Origin: DASXRU01 sp033856235
Lineage (GTDB): Bacteria; Acidobacteriota; Blastocatellia; Pyrinomonadales; Pyrinomonadaceae
Direction: 5' to 3'
NCBI GenBank assembly: GCA_033856235.1
Contig: JAWVFI010000171.1
Location: forward strand, 1 to 48,275
Length of the DNA: 48,275 bases
The notes below the pieces were generated by a model, which was given only the letters and a program-made list of their open reading frames with translations, had not been told where the DNA came from and searched no databases. Numbering within the stretch: the first letter of the stretch is position 1; each line of letters starts with the position of its first letter. Positions 40,458-47,243 of this stretch are shown here, in pieces. The position numbers and the translations under genes are program-made.

Positions 40458-41600
40458 TTACGGCAACTTGGCTAGAGCCTCGTCCAGGTCCGCGATAATG
40501 TCGTCCGTATCCTCGATTCCAACTGATATCCGTACCAGCCCGTCGGTGATTCCCAATCGGGCCCGCGTCTCCGGCGCCACAGAGGCGTGAGTCATGGTAG
40601 CCGGGTGACAGATTAGTGTTTCCACGCCGCCCAGGCTCTCGGCGAGCGTGCAGAGCTTAACAGATTCCAGCACGGTGCGCGCAGCCTCAAACGAACCCAC
40701 GTCGAAGGAAACCATGCTGCCAAAACCCTTCTGCTGGCGCTTGGCCAGTTCATGCTGCCGATGTGTTAACGAACCAGGATAGTAGATCTTCTGTACCTTG
40801 GGGTGTTCCTCAAGGAACGCGGCGACGGCCCGACCAGAACGATCGTGTTGCTCCATGCGCAAGGCCAGCGTCTTCGTGCCGCGTAAGACCAGCCACGAGT
40901 CGAAAGGGGAGAGGATCGCCCCGACGCTGTTCTGCACAAATGCAATCCACTCAGCGTCTTTCTCGTCATTGAGAACGACCGCGCCGCCAATGCCGTCGGA
41001 ATGTCCGTTAAGAAATTTAGTGGTCGAATGGACCACGATGTCCACACCAAACTCCAGCGGCCTTTGCAGGTACGGAGACATGAAAGTGTTGTCGCAGACC
41101 ACGCGGGCGCCGAATTTATGAGCGACGTCGGAGACCGCCTGGAGGTCGGTGACTATCATTACGGGGTTGGTGGGCGTCTCCACAAAGACCATGCGGGTGT
41201 TTTCCTTCATGGCCGCCTCCACATTGGAGACGTCGGAGGTGTCCACGAAATCGAACTCAATGTTGTAGTTCGCCAGGATCTTACTGAAGAGACGGAAGGT
41301 GCCGCCATAGGTGTTATCGGAAACGATGACGTGGTCGCCGGATTTCACTAACCGCAGGGTCGCATCAATCGCCGCCATCCCCGATGCGAAACAATAGCCG
41401 AACCGCGCGCCCTCGAGCGCCGCCAGGTTTCGCTCCAGGGCCAAACGCGTTGGGTTGGAAGTGCGCGCGTACTCAAAGCCCTTGTTCTTGCCCAGGCCGT
41501 CCTGAGCATAAGTCGAAGTCTGGTAAATCGGAACGGCTACGGCGCCGGTTGCGGAGTCAGGCTCCTGACCGGCGTGAACAGCTATAGTCGCAAAACCCAT
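40458..41600 (-). CDS. Cystathionine gamma-synthase/lyase-type PLP enzyme
   Basis: 380 residues, Cys/Met metabolism PLP family. TIAVHAGQEPDSATGAVAVP begins the domain; YARTSNPTR, SGMAAIDAT, VVCDNTFMSPYLQRPLEFG and the PLP lysine Lys195 in HSTTKFLNGHSD are diagnostic. Sequence alone does not separate gamma-synthase (metB) from gamma-lyase activity. The start at 41600 matches the family N-terminus; the longer frame adds 28 unrelated residues. Divergent from the lipoprotein gene across a 330-nt gap. Confidence 0.9.
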   Translation of the reverse strand: MGFATIAVHAGQEPDSATGAVAVPIYQTSTYAQDGLGKNKGFEYARTSNPTRLALERNLAALEGARFGYCFASGMAAIDATLRLVKSGDHVIVSDNTYGGTFRLFSKILANYNIEFDFVDTSDVSNVEAAMKENTRMVFVETPTNPVMIVTDLQAVSDVAHKFGARVVCDNTFMSPYLQRPLEFGVDIVVHSTTKFLNGHSDGIGGAVVLNDEKDAEWIAFVQNSVGAILSPFDSWLVLRGTKTLALRMEQHDRSGRAVAAFLEEHPKVQKIYYPGSLTHRQHELAKRQQKGFGSMVSFDVGSFEAARTVLESVKLCTLAESLGGVETLICHPATMTHASVAPETRARLGITDGLVRISVGIEDTDDIIADLDEALAKLP

Positions 41601-41869
41601 AAAAGTGACTTGTGAGATCCCGGCAGCTGATGCTGAATAGTTAAATAAGATTAGGGCCACGAACCCGCATGGGCTGATTGGCAAAAAATTTTGAATACAG
41701 AGCCCGAAAAATCAAGGAAGCGAATGGTAGCCCGCGGCAACAATACTGTCAAACCGCTGCCCTGGTACATGCGTACGGTAACTGAACGTAACGAGGGTCG
41801 CCGCGTACGCTTTTCTCTAATATCCGTTCAAGTGCGGCCCCCAGCGCAGGGTTTAGCGCTTGGCCGAAC
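41601..41869. other. Upstream part of 330-nt divergent intergenic region
   Basis: No convincing gene: a 62-codon frame at 41691 lacks a ribosome-binding site and any family resemblance. The segment holds two copies of GCGTACG (41771-41777 and 41803-41809) exactly 32 nt apart. This is about three helical turns, at 67-99 nt upstream of the sigma-54 promoter, a typical position for activator binding sites. That role is speculation. Confidence 0.3.
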
Positions 41870-41884
41870 TGGCACATAGGTTGC
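41870..41884 (+). promoter_or_regulatory. Sigma-54 (-24/-12) promoter
   Basis: TGGCACATAGGTTGC matches the consensus TGGCAC-N5-TTGC at every defined base, with the required GG-N10-GC spacing. Transcription should start near 41896, about 35 nt before the lipoprotein GTG. The sigma factor (8368) and an NtrC-type activator (26122) are both encoded in this window. Confidence 0.82.
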
Positions 41885-41930
41885 CCCCATTTGACTAGAC
41901 TTTGAAACAAATCATGAAGGAGAAAGCTAA

Positions 41931-42479
41931 GTGAGTTACAAAATTCTGACGGTAATCTGCGTGATTGCGCTGGCAGTGTTCGCCGCGGCGTGTAACACGC
42001 CGGAGACAACCAACGTCAACGTGAATGCGAACCTGGCCACACCGTCAACCACGACGCGCCCCGGCCCCGACAATTCCACGATCACAACTACAACGGATGC
42101 CAATGGCGTGAAGACCGAGACCCGGACTTTCAACGGTAATCCCCGTGTCTCTAAAGTGGTGGTGACCACGCGCAACGGCCAAAAAACGGCCCGAGTATAT
42201 TCCGCAACTGGCGAAGAAACCGATCTGAAGAGCGATGTCGATCATGCTCTTGACGTGACCGGCAACGCGATTGCAGATGCGGCGGGTTGGACCAAGGACA
42301 AGACGGTGGAAGGCGCCAAGACAGTTGGCGATGCCGCTAAGACGGTGGGCGAGAAGACTGTCGAAGGCGCAAAGACCGTAGGCTCCAAGACGGCTGAGGG
42401 TGCCAAGACTGTCGGCGAGAAAGCAGTTGAAGGCACCAAGAAGGTTGGCAGCGAGATCAAGAAGGCCGTCAAGCCTTAG
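41931..42479 (+). CDS. Lipoprotein with LEA-like 11-residue amphipathic repeats
   Basis: 182 residues. The signal peptide ends in the lipobox FAAAC (Cys21). A Thr/Asn-rich segment (22-60) and a short beta-rich part (RVSKVVVTTRNGQKTARVYS) follow. The C-terminal half (about 120-176) consists of Lys/Glu-Thr-Val-Gly repeats of the EGAKTVGEKAV type, mostly 11 residues long, recalling LEA group-3 and apolipoprotein helices. GTG start 41931 with AAGGAG at 41917-41922. Such repeats often serve desiccation or membrane-stress tolerance; here sigma-54 control is suggested by the promoter at 41870. A strong terminator hairpin follows. Confidence 0.85.
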   Translation: MSYKILTVICVIALAVFAAACNTPETTNVNVNANLATPSTTTRPGPDNSTITTTTDANGVKTETRTFNGNPRVSKVVVTTRNGQKTARVYSATGEETDLKSDVDHALDVTGNAIADAAGWTKDKTVEGAKTVGDAAKTVGEKTVEGAKTVGSKTAEGAKTVGEKAVEGTKKVGSEIKKAVKP

Positions 42480-42558
42480 GCGTGAGCTAGCCCCGCAGAG
42501 CGGGTGGTGGCCTAAAAGCCTGGGGTGAAACCTCAGAGGGCCGAAGGTTAAGTTAACT

Positions 42559-42609
42559 GAGCGCGCGAAGCGTGCGACAGCATTGGACTGTCGCACGCTT
42601 CGCGCGCTC
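42559..42609 (+). terminator. Rho-independent-type terminator hairpin
   Basis: A perfect 22-bp stem (42559-42580 with 42588-42609, core GCGCGAAGCGTGCGACAG) with a 7-nt loop is followed by TTTCGTTTCT. It lies 80 nt after the lipoprotein stop. The rest of the 320-nt gap to 42800 holds a CCTGGGGTGAAACCTCAG segment (42519-42536) and otherwise nothing recognisable besides a possible promoter. Confidence 0.85.
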
Positions 42610-42729
42610 TTTCGTTTCTGGCGGATGAACATGGAGTAGCGCTGGACCTATCCCTGGCTTTACACTGTCGCCGCGGTTCGCAGGCTGAATCAATTCTAAT
42701 CCGGCCCTCACGCCAAACTCCCTCCCTGA

Positions 42730-42738
42730 TGCTATACT
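42730..42738 (+). promoter_or_regulatory. Possible extended -10 promoter for the gene at 42800
   Basis: TGCTATACT fits the extended -10 pattern TGnTATAnT and differs from the rnpB promoter element by one base. It would give a leader of about 55 nt. No -35 is apparent. Confidence 0.4.
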
Positions 42739-42799
42739 TTATTCCTTACTCGATCTGATCACTGAGAGAAGAAGGGTTTCCGGCGAGAGGGAGAAGTCG

Positions 42800-43096
42800 A
42801 TGAGTGAGGCAACGCGCTTTACAATAATTTGTCCCGGTTGTGATGCGACCATGACGATTGATTCGCAAACTGGTGCGGTCATTTCTCACGAAGAAAAGAC
42901 CAAGCCGCTGGCGTCATTTGAAGATATGGTGAAGGGCTTGGACAAACAAAAACAAGTGCGCGAACAAATATTTTCTCAGGAGCTCAGCTCGATGAAGGAT
43001 CGCGAGCGGCTGCTGGAGGAAAAGTTTCAGGAAGCGATGAAACGCGCGGAAAAAGATAAGGACAAGCCCTATCGGAATCCGATGGACATGGATTGA
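42800..43096 (+). CDS. Small zinc-ribbon-like / coiled-coil protein, unknown
   Basis: 98 residues, cytoplasmic. An N-terminal CPGCDATMTID half-ribbon (one CxxC pair only) is followed by a charged helical region (about 45-90, KGLDKQKQVREQIF...DRERLLEEKFQEAMKRAEKD) likely to form a coiled coil. A GGGAGAAG sequence precedes the ATG. With a single CxxC it could bind zinc only as a dimer. Function unknown; a gene for a UbiD-type decarboxylase follows beyond two repeat arrays. Confidence 0.75.
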   Translation: MSEATRFTIICPGCDATMTIDSQTGAVISHEEKTKPLASFEDMVKGLDKQKQVREQIFSQELSSMKDRERLLEEKFQEAMKRAEKDKDKPYRNPMDMD

Positions 43097-43105
43097 TTGA
43101 GGAAG

Positions 43106-43154
43106 AAGTCGGAGGTCAGAAGTCGGAGGTCAGAGGTCAGAGATCAGTAGGCAG
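43106..43154. repeat. Heptamer tandem repeat (AGGTCAG family)
   Basis: Seven contiguous 7-nt units: AAGTCGG alternating with AGGTCAG, then AGGTCAG, AGATCAG and TAGGCAG. The array begins 10 nt after the preceding stop codon. Confidence 0.9.
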
Positions 43155-43245
43155 ATTCCTCGGGTCGGTGGAAGTAGTTTAAAGAGTTCAGAGTGTTGTG
43201 GGTTCCGTAAACAAGTTTGGGCTGTCAAAGGGGCGGCCTATTATC

Positions 43246-43329
43246 AGTCTCAGATTTCAGTTTTCCGAATTTGAGATCTCAGATTTGAGATTTAAGATCT
43301 CAGATTTGAGATCTTAAATCTCTCATTCC
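43246..43329. repeat. Heptamer tandem repeat of the rnpB family (AGATTTG/AGATCTC)
   Basis: Twelve in-phase 7-nt units; those at 43274-43322 are AGATCTC, AGATTTG, AGATTTA, AGATCTC, AGATTTG, AGATCTT and AAATCTC. The same words fill the insertions in rnpB. Units read in both senses, so the array can fold on itself. It ends 20 nt before the ATG of the UbiD gene and contains no obvious promoter. Confidence 0.92.
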
Positions 43330-43349
43330 CCGGCGACCATCTTCGCTAA

Positions 43350-45104
43350 ATGCATCCCAACCTCCGAACGTTCCTCGATCTGCTCCGCCGCGAAAAAGAC
43401 CTCATTACTGTCGAAGCAGAAGTCGATCCCTACCTCGAGCTGGCTGAAATCCATCGTCGCGTCATCGAGCAATCAGGCCCAGCCCTCCTCTTTACTCGAG
43501 TCAAAGGCAGCCCATATCCCGTCGTCACCAACCTCTTTGGCACCGCGGCCAGGATCGAACGCGCCTTCGGTCCACGGCCTTTAGCGTTGGTTAAGGAACT
43601 GGCCCATATCGCCGAGTTGCTCCTCCCGCCGCGGCCGCGCGAACTCTGGCAACATCGATCGTTGGCCCGCGAACTCCTACGCATCGGAACCCGAAACACA
43701 AAACGCGGCCCAATCGCCGAAGTAATGGATCAGCCCGCTCGCCTGAACGAACTCCCAGTCTTGACGACCTGGCAGGAGGACGGCGGACCTTTCATAACTC
43801 TGCCGCTCGTGTACACGGAACATCCGCAAACGGGTAAGCACAATCTCGGCATCTACCGGCTGCAGGTTCACGATCCGCAGACGACGGGCCTTCACTGGCA
43901 GATTCAGAAGGGCGGCGGCTTTCATTATTACGAAGCGGAAACGTTAGGCCAGTCGCTGCCGGTCAGCGTTTTTCTGGGTGGCCCGCCGGCATTGATTATC
44001 GCGGCGATTGCGCCGCTGCCTGAGGACGTTCCCGAATTGATCCTGACCTCCATCCTCGGTGGTGAAAAGCTGGGGATGACACCTAATCCGTTGGCCGGCG
44101 CGCGACATCGTTTAGTAACCGAAGCAGAGTTCGCCTTACTCGGTTCGGCGCCGCCGCACGAGCGAAAGCCCGAGGGGCCCTTTGGCGATCACTACGGATA
44201 CTACTCGCTGAAACATGACTACCCGGTCTTCCGCGTCGACGCCGTTTGCCACCGCCGCGACGCAATCTACCCGGCCACAGTAGTCGGGAAACCGCGTCAG
44301 GAAGACTTCTTCATCGGCGATTATTTGCAGGAGCTGCTGTCGCCATTATTTCCCCTCGTGATGCCGACGGTACGCAGCCTCTGGACCTATGGCGAAACCG
44401 GATTTCATTCGCTCTGCGCCGCCGTGGTGCGTGAGCGTTACGCGCGCGAAGCCCTGGTCTCGGCGTTCCGGATACTCGGTGAAGGGCAACTGTCCCTCAC
44501 CAAGTTTCTGATGCTGACAGACACGCCGCTGGATCTGCGCGACTTTCCGCGCCTGCTGGAGCATGTCCTCGCTCGCTTCAACCCGCAAACCGATTTGTTC
44601 ATCCTGGCGAACACATCGATGGATACGCTCGACTACACCAGTGGCCAAGTGAACGAAGGCAGCAAAGCAATCCTGATGGGTTTAGGAGAAGCGGTGCGTG
44701 AGCTGCCGCGCGAGTTTCGCGCAGCAGTGCCGTCCGGGATTTCTCAGGTCGAAGTATTCTGTCCCGGGTGTTTGGTGGTCCAGGGCTCGACCTATTCCGA
44801 CGATCCGGGACAGGCGGCGCGGATAGCGCGTGAACCATCGTTCAGTGACTGGCCTCTAGTAGTCATGCATGATAATGCCAACGTAGCTAAATCAACTGTG
44901 GATTTCCTCTGGGCCACTTGGACGCGTTTTGAGCCGGCCGCCGACATCTACGCGGCGGAGACCACAGTCGTGCGGCATCACTTGTCCTACCACGGGCCAA
45001 TCGTCATCGACGCGCGCACCAAGCCCGGTTTTCCCGACGAACTCGTTGTGCGTGAAGACATCTCGAAACTAGTGGATAGGCGCTGGGCTGAATATGGTCT
45101 GTAG
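43350..45104 (+). CDS. UbiD-family decarboxylase
   Basis: 584 residues. UbiD enzymes use prenylated FMN to decarboxylate aromatic or unsaturated acids, for example in quinone biosynthesis. The N-terminal FLDLLRREKDLITVEAEVDP, central HNLGIYRLQVHDPQTTGLHW (prFMN/metal-binding region) and GPFGDHYGYYS (catalytic Glu/Asp region) are visible. The C-terminus contains AETTVVRHHL and KLVDRRWAEYGL. The usual partner prenyltransferase ubiX is not in the window, so quinone or other substrate cannot be decided. Confidence 0.92.
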   Translation: MHPNLRTFLDLLRREKDLITVEAEVDPYLELAEIHRRVIEQSGPALLFTRVKGSPYPVVTNLFGTAARIERAFGPRPLALVKELAHIAELLLPPRPRELWQHRSLARELLRIGTRNTKRGPIAEVMDQPARLNELPVLTTWQEDGGPFITLPLVYTEHPQTGKHNLGIYRLQVHDPQTTGLHWQIQKGGGFHYYEAETLGQSLPVSVFLGGPPALIIAAIAPLPEDVPELILTSILGGEKLGMTPNPLAGARHRLVTEAEFALLGSAPPHERKPEGPFGDHYGYYSLKHDYPVFRVDAVCHRRDAIYPATVVGKPRQEDFFIGDYLQELLSPLFPLVMPTVRSLWTYGETGFHSLCAAVVRERYAREALVSAFRILGEGQLSLTKFLMLTDTPLDLRDFPRLLEHVLARFNPQTDLFILANTSMDTLDYTSGQVNEGSKAILMGLGEAVRELPREFRAAVPSGISQVEVFCPGCLVVQGSTYSDDPGQAARIAREPSFSDWPLVVMHDNANVAKSTVDFLWATWTRFEPAADIYAAETTVVRHHLSYHGPIVIDARTKPGFPDELVVREDISKLVDRRWAEYGL

Positions 45105-45187
45105 GACAAGCATTACCCCTGTCATTAACAAAACAAATTCGTCGGCTTGCCAAGCACGGCGTTGCGCCGCCCTGCTTTGCACAAAAG

Positions 45188-45292
45188 CTCCGATTTCGTG
45201 TTCTTTAGTGTTCTTCGTGTGATTTCGTGAATCGTATACTGCGGTTTGTCAGCGTACGATTCACGAAATTACACGAATCCCACGAAGCGACA
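45188..45292. repeat. CGTG-family interspersed element, copy 2 (inverted relative to copy 1)
   Basis: About 105 bp. It is the reverse complement of the element at 34691-34805, sharing CTCCGATTTCGTG...TTTAGTG exactly over 23 bp. Internal arms are inverted (TTTCGTGAATCGTA against TACGATTCACGAAA), each built of 9-10-nt CGTG-containing units. It ends 24 nt before the metallophosphoesterase ATG, so both copies immediately precede a plus-strand start codon. Confidence 0.88.
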
Positions 45293-45316
45293 CGAATCAC
45301 CTTCATCAAATTTGTA

Positions 45317-46156
45317 ATGCTGCGAAAATACAAATCCTTAAAGATCATCTTCGGCGCGCTGCTACTGGTGATCATCGGCCTCGGCATCTGGGCTTTCTTG
45401 ATTGAGCCCAACCGGCTGGTCCTAAACCAGCAGTCAATTCAGCTCGACTCATGTCCCGCGGCGCTCGATGGCCTGCGCATCGCCGTCATCTCGGACATCC
45501 ATGCCGGATCCGCATTTATTGACGAGAACAAACTGCAGCGCATTGTGGCGACGGTCAATCAACAGCAGCCCGAGCTGATTGTCATTCTCGGTGACTTTGT
45601 CGTGCGCACAACCTGGCACGGAAAACATATGGAGCCGGAGGTGATTGCCAAAAACCTGCAGGGACTGCATGCGCCATTAGGTGTCTATGCCGTGTTAGGA
45701 AATCACGATTGGTGGGGCGACGGCCCGCGCATGTGGCAAGCACTGGAGGCCGTGGGAATTCGGGTTCTGGAGAATGATGTGGCTGTAGTGCGGCGACAGG
45801 ATCAGGAGTTCTGGTTGGCGGGGCTGAGCGATGCCTGGACCCGGCCGCAAAAAATTACGAACACTCTGTCGCAGGTTCCCGCGGGCAAGCCGGTAATTGC
45901 GCTGACGCACAATCCAGATATCTTTCCAAAGATCCCGACGACCGTCGCCCTCACGCTGGCCGGCCATACGCACGGCGGCCAAGTGAACTTTCCGATACTG
46001 GGACGACTGGTATTGCCATCAGAGTATCGTTATGCGGCCGGACACATTCAGGAATCCGGGCATCATTTATTTGTGACGACTGGAATTGGGACCAGTATCT
46101 TTCCCGTGCGCTTTCGCGTGCCGCCTGAAGTCGTGGTGCTGACGATTAGGGGTTGA
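45317..46156 (+). CDS. Membrane-anchored metallophosphoesterase (YaeI-like)
   Basis: 279 residues. One N-terminal transmembrane segment (about 8-27, LKIIFGALLLVIIGLGIWAF) is followed by a calcineurin-like fold: ISDIHAG (Asp60, His62), ILGDFV, GNHDWWG, LTHNPDIF and AGHTHGGQ. Related enzymes hydrolyse lipid or nucleotide phosphodiesters at the membrane; the substrate is unknown. ATG 45317 is preferred, since the upstream in-frame ATG (45227) lies inside a repeat element and codes for repeat-derived sequence. Confidence 0.88.
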   Translation: MLRKYKSLKIIFGALLLVIIGLGIWAFLIEPNRLVLNQQSIQLDSCPAALDGLRIAVISDIHAGSAFIDENKLQRIVATVNQQQPELIVILGDFVVRTTWHGKHMEPEVIAKNLQGLHAPLGVYAVLGNHDWWGDGPRMWQALEAVGIRVLENDVAVVRRQDQEFWLAGLSDAWTRPQKITNTLSQVPAGKPVIALTHNPDIFPKIPTTVALTLAGHTHGGQVNFPILGRLVLPSEYRYAAGHIQESGHHLFVTTGIGTSIFPVRFRVPPEVVVLTIRG

Positions 46157-46199
46157 AGAGCGGGCGAGCAATAAGGAAGTGCTTGAGACAGTGAAACCC

Positions 46200-46227
46200 G
46201 GCCGCCACCTGAAGGACGGTGGCGGCC
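46200..46227. terminator. Hairpin between convergent genes
   Basis: GGCCGCCACC (46200-46209) and GGTGGCGGCC (46218-46227) form a perfect 10-bp stem with an 8-nt loop, followed on the + strand by TATTTCG. It may terminate the metallophosphoesterase transcript and the convergent minus-strand gene. Confidence 0.65.
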
Positions 46228-46253
46228 TATTTCGTAAGTGCTGTTTGTTAACG

Positions 46254-46526
46254 CTAAGGTGTGGTGACCGGCGTCCCAACAGAGTAAGAGAAGCCAGGGC
46301 CTGTCATACCCAAAATGATGTACACAATAAGCAGCAGCGTCCAGATGATCATAATGTTCCTGATGCCGAGCTTATTCGCGTTCATCCAACCCCAAATGAA
46401 CGTGTAAAGACCGCAAATCAATCCCAGAATGCCTTTCAGTACGCCTTCATTTTGGAAGAGCTTGATCAGCACGATGATCGCGCAGATCAGCATTCCCAGG
46501 CCCACCAGCATCATAACTATTCCCAT
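46254..46526 (-). CDS. Small three-helix membrane protein, unknown
   Basis: 90 residues, very hydrophobic: MGIVMMLVGLGMLICAIIVL, KGILGLICGLYTFIWGWMNA and IMIIWTLLLIVYIILGM. GGAGG lies 8 nt before the ATG. No family recognised. It precedes, in the opposite direction of transcription, a terminator hairpin. Confidence 0.75.
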   Translation of the reverse strand: MGIVMMLVGLGMLICAIIVLIKLFQNEGVLKGILGLICGLYTFIWGWMNANKLGIRNIMIIWTLLLIVYIILGMTGPGFSYSVGTPVTTP

Positions 46527-46572
46527 TTCAGTATCCTCCGGTCAGTTTAGTTTGTTAGACGAGCTAATCCAC

Positions 46573-47028
46573 CTACCCACGGATCAACTGGAAAAACGTT
46601 GATGGAAAAAAGAGCAGACGCGCGAGCCAGTAAAGGAACAGAGCTGCCAGAAGCAGTACTGGAAGCGCAGTTTTGTTTTCGAGTCTTTCGATGTTGCTAA
46701 CTAAAGCCGGCCGCTGGCGGTCCGGCAAGAGCGCCGCGGCACCCACCAGAAGTAATCCGATCAGGAAGACCGGCGCAAAAGCATGCATCGTCATCGACGC
46801 ACGCCATTCACCCTTAAAGAGCAAAGCAATCGCCCGGGTTAGACCGCAACCAGGGCAGGGAACTCCGGTGGCTTGAAGTACCGGACATTGCCAGGTTGGG
46901 AGGTGCAACACAAAGAGCGCGAGGTTTAGACCTCCCAGGCCAAAGACCGCGAGTGCCAGCCTTCGATTGCGTAACATTCCCGCTACGATGGGCTGTGACA
47001 ATCTCTGAGTCAGCATTCGGGCGCGCAT
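46573..47028 (-). CDS. DUF2752-family membrane protein
   Basis: 151 residues with three hydrophobic segments. The signature CPVLQATGVPCPGCGLTRAI (two close cysteines, then GLTRA) marks the DUF2752 family, whose function is unknown. The start is uncertain: ATGs at codons 1, 5 and 18 are possible, and none has a clear ribosome-binding site. Confidence 0.85.
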   Translation of the reverse strand: MRARMLTQRLSQPIVAGMLRNRRLALAVFGLGGLNLALFVLHLPTWQCPVLQATGVPCPGCGLTRAIALLFKGEWRASMTMHAFAPVFLIGLLLVGAAALLPDRQRPALVSNIERLENKTALPVLLLAALFLYWLARLLFFPSTFFQLIRG

Positions 47029-47125
47029 TCTATCGCAGGTTAAAGGTTTCCGCCATCAAATTTACCTGTGACCCGTTATTTATCGATGTGCCAGATATTT
47101 GGCATGTTTTGGAGGCAAGGACTCT

Positions 47126-47232
47126 CCGCAGATTACGCAGATTTCGTGAGGAATCCCACAGCTGACAAGACAATGTAAGCCCCTTCAGAAGCCAGCCCGC
47201 TGTCTGGTCTGTGTAATCTGCGAAATCTGCGG
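47126..47232. repeat. GCAGATTAC-family interspersed inverted repeat, copy 2
   Basis: CCGCAGATTACGCAGATTTC (47126) is inverted as GAAATCTGCGG (to 47232), and GGTCTGTGTAATCTGCG is shared exactly with the copy at 36143. Units have a 9-nt period here (GCAGATTAC, GCAGATTTC). It fills the gap between the DUF2752 gene and preA. Confidence 0.85.
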
Positions 47233-47243
47233 ACAGGCTAGCG

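Noticed and set aside
41691..41879. 62-codon plus-strand frame upstream of the lipoprotein gene
   Set aside because: No ribosome-binding site, no family, and it runs over the sigma-54 promoter.
43106..43329. Tandem repeats considered as a CRISPR array
   Set aside because: Units are 7 nt, degenerate and without spacers; no cas genes nearby.
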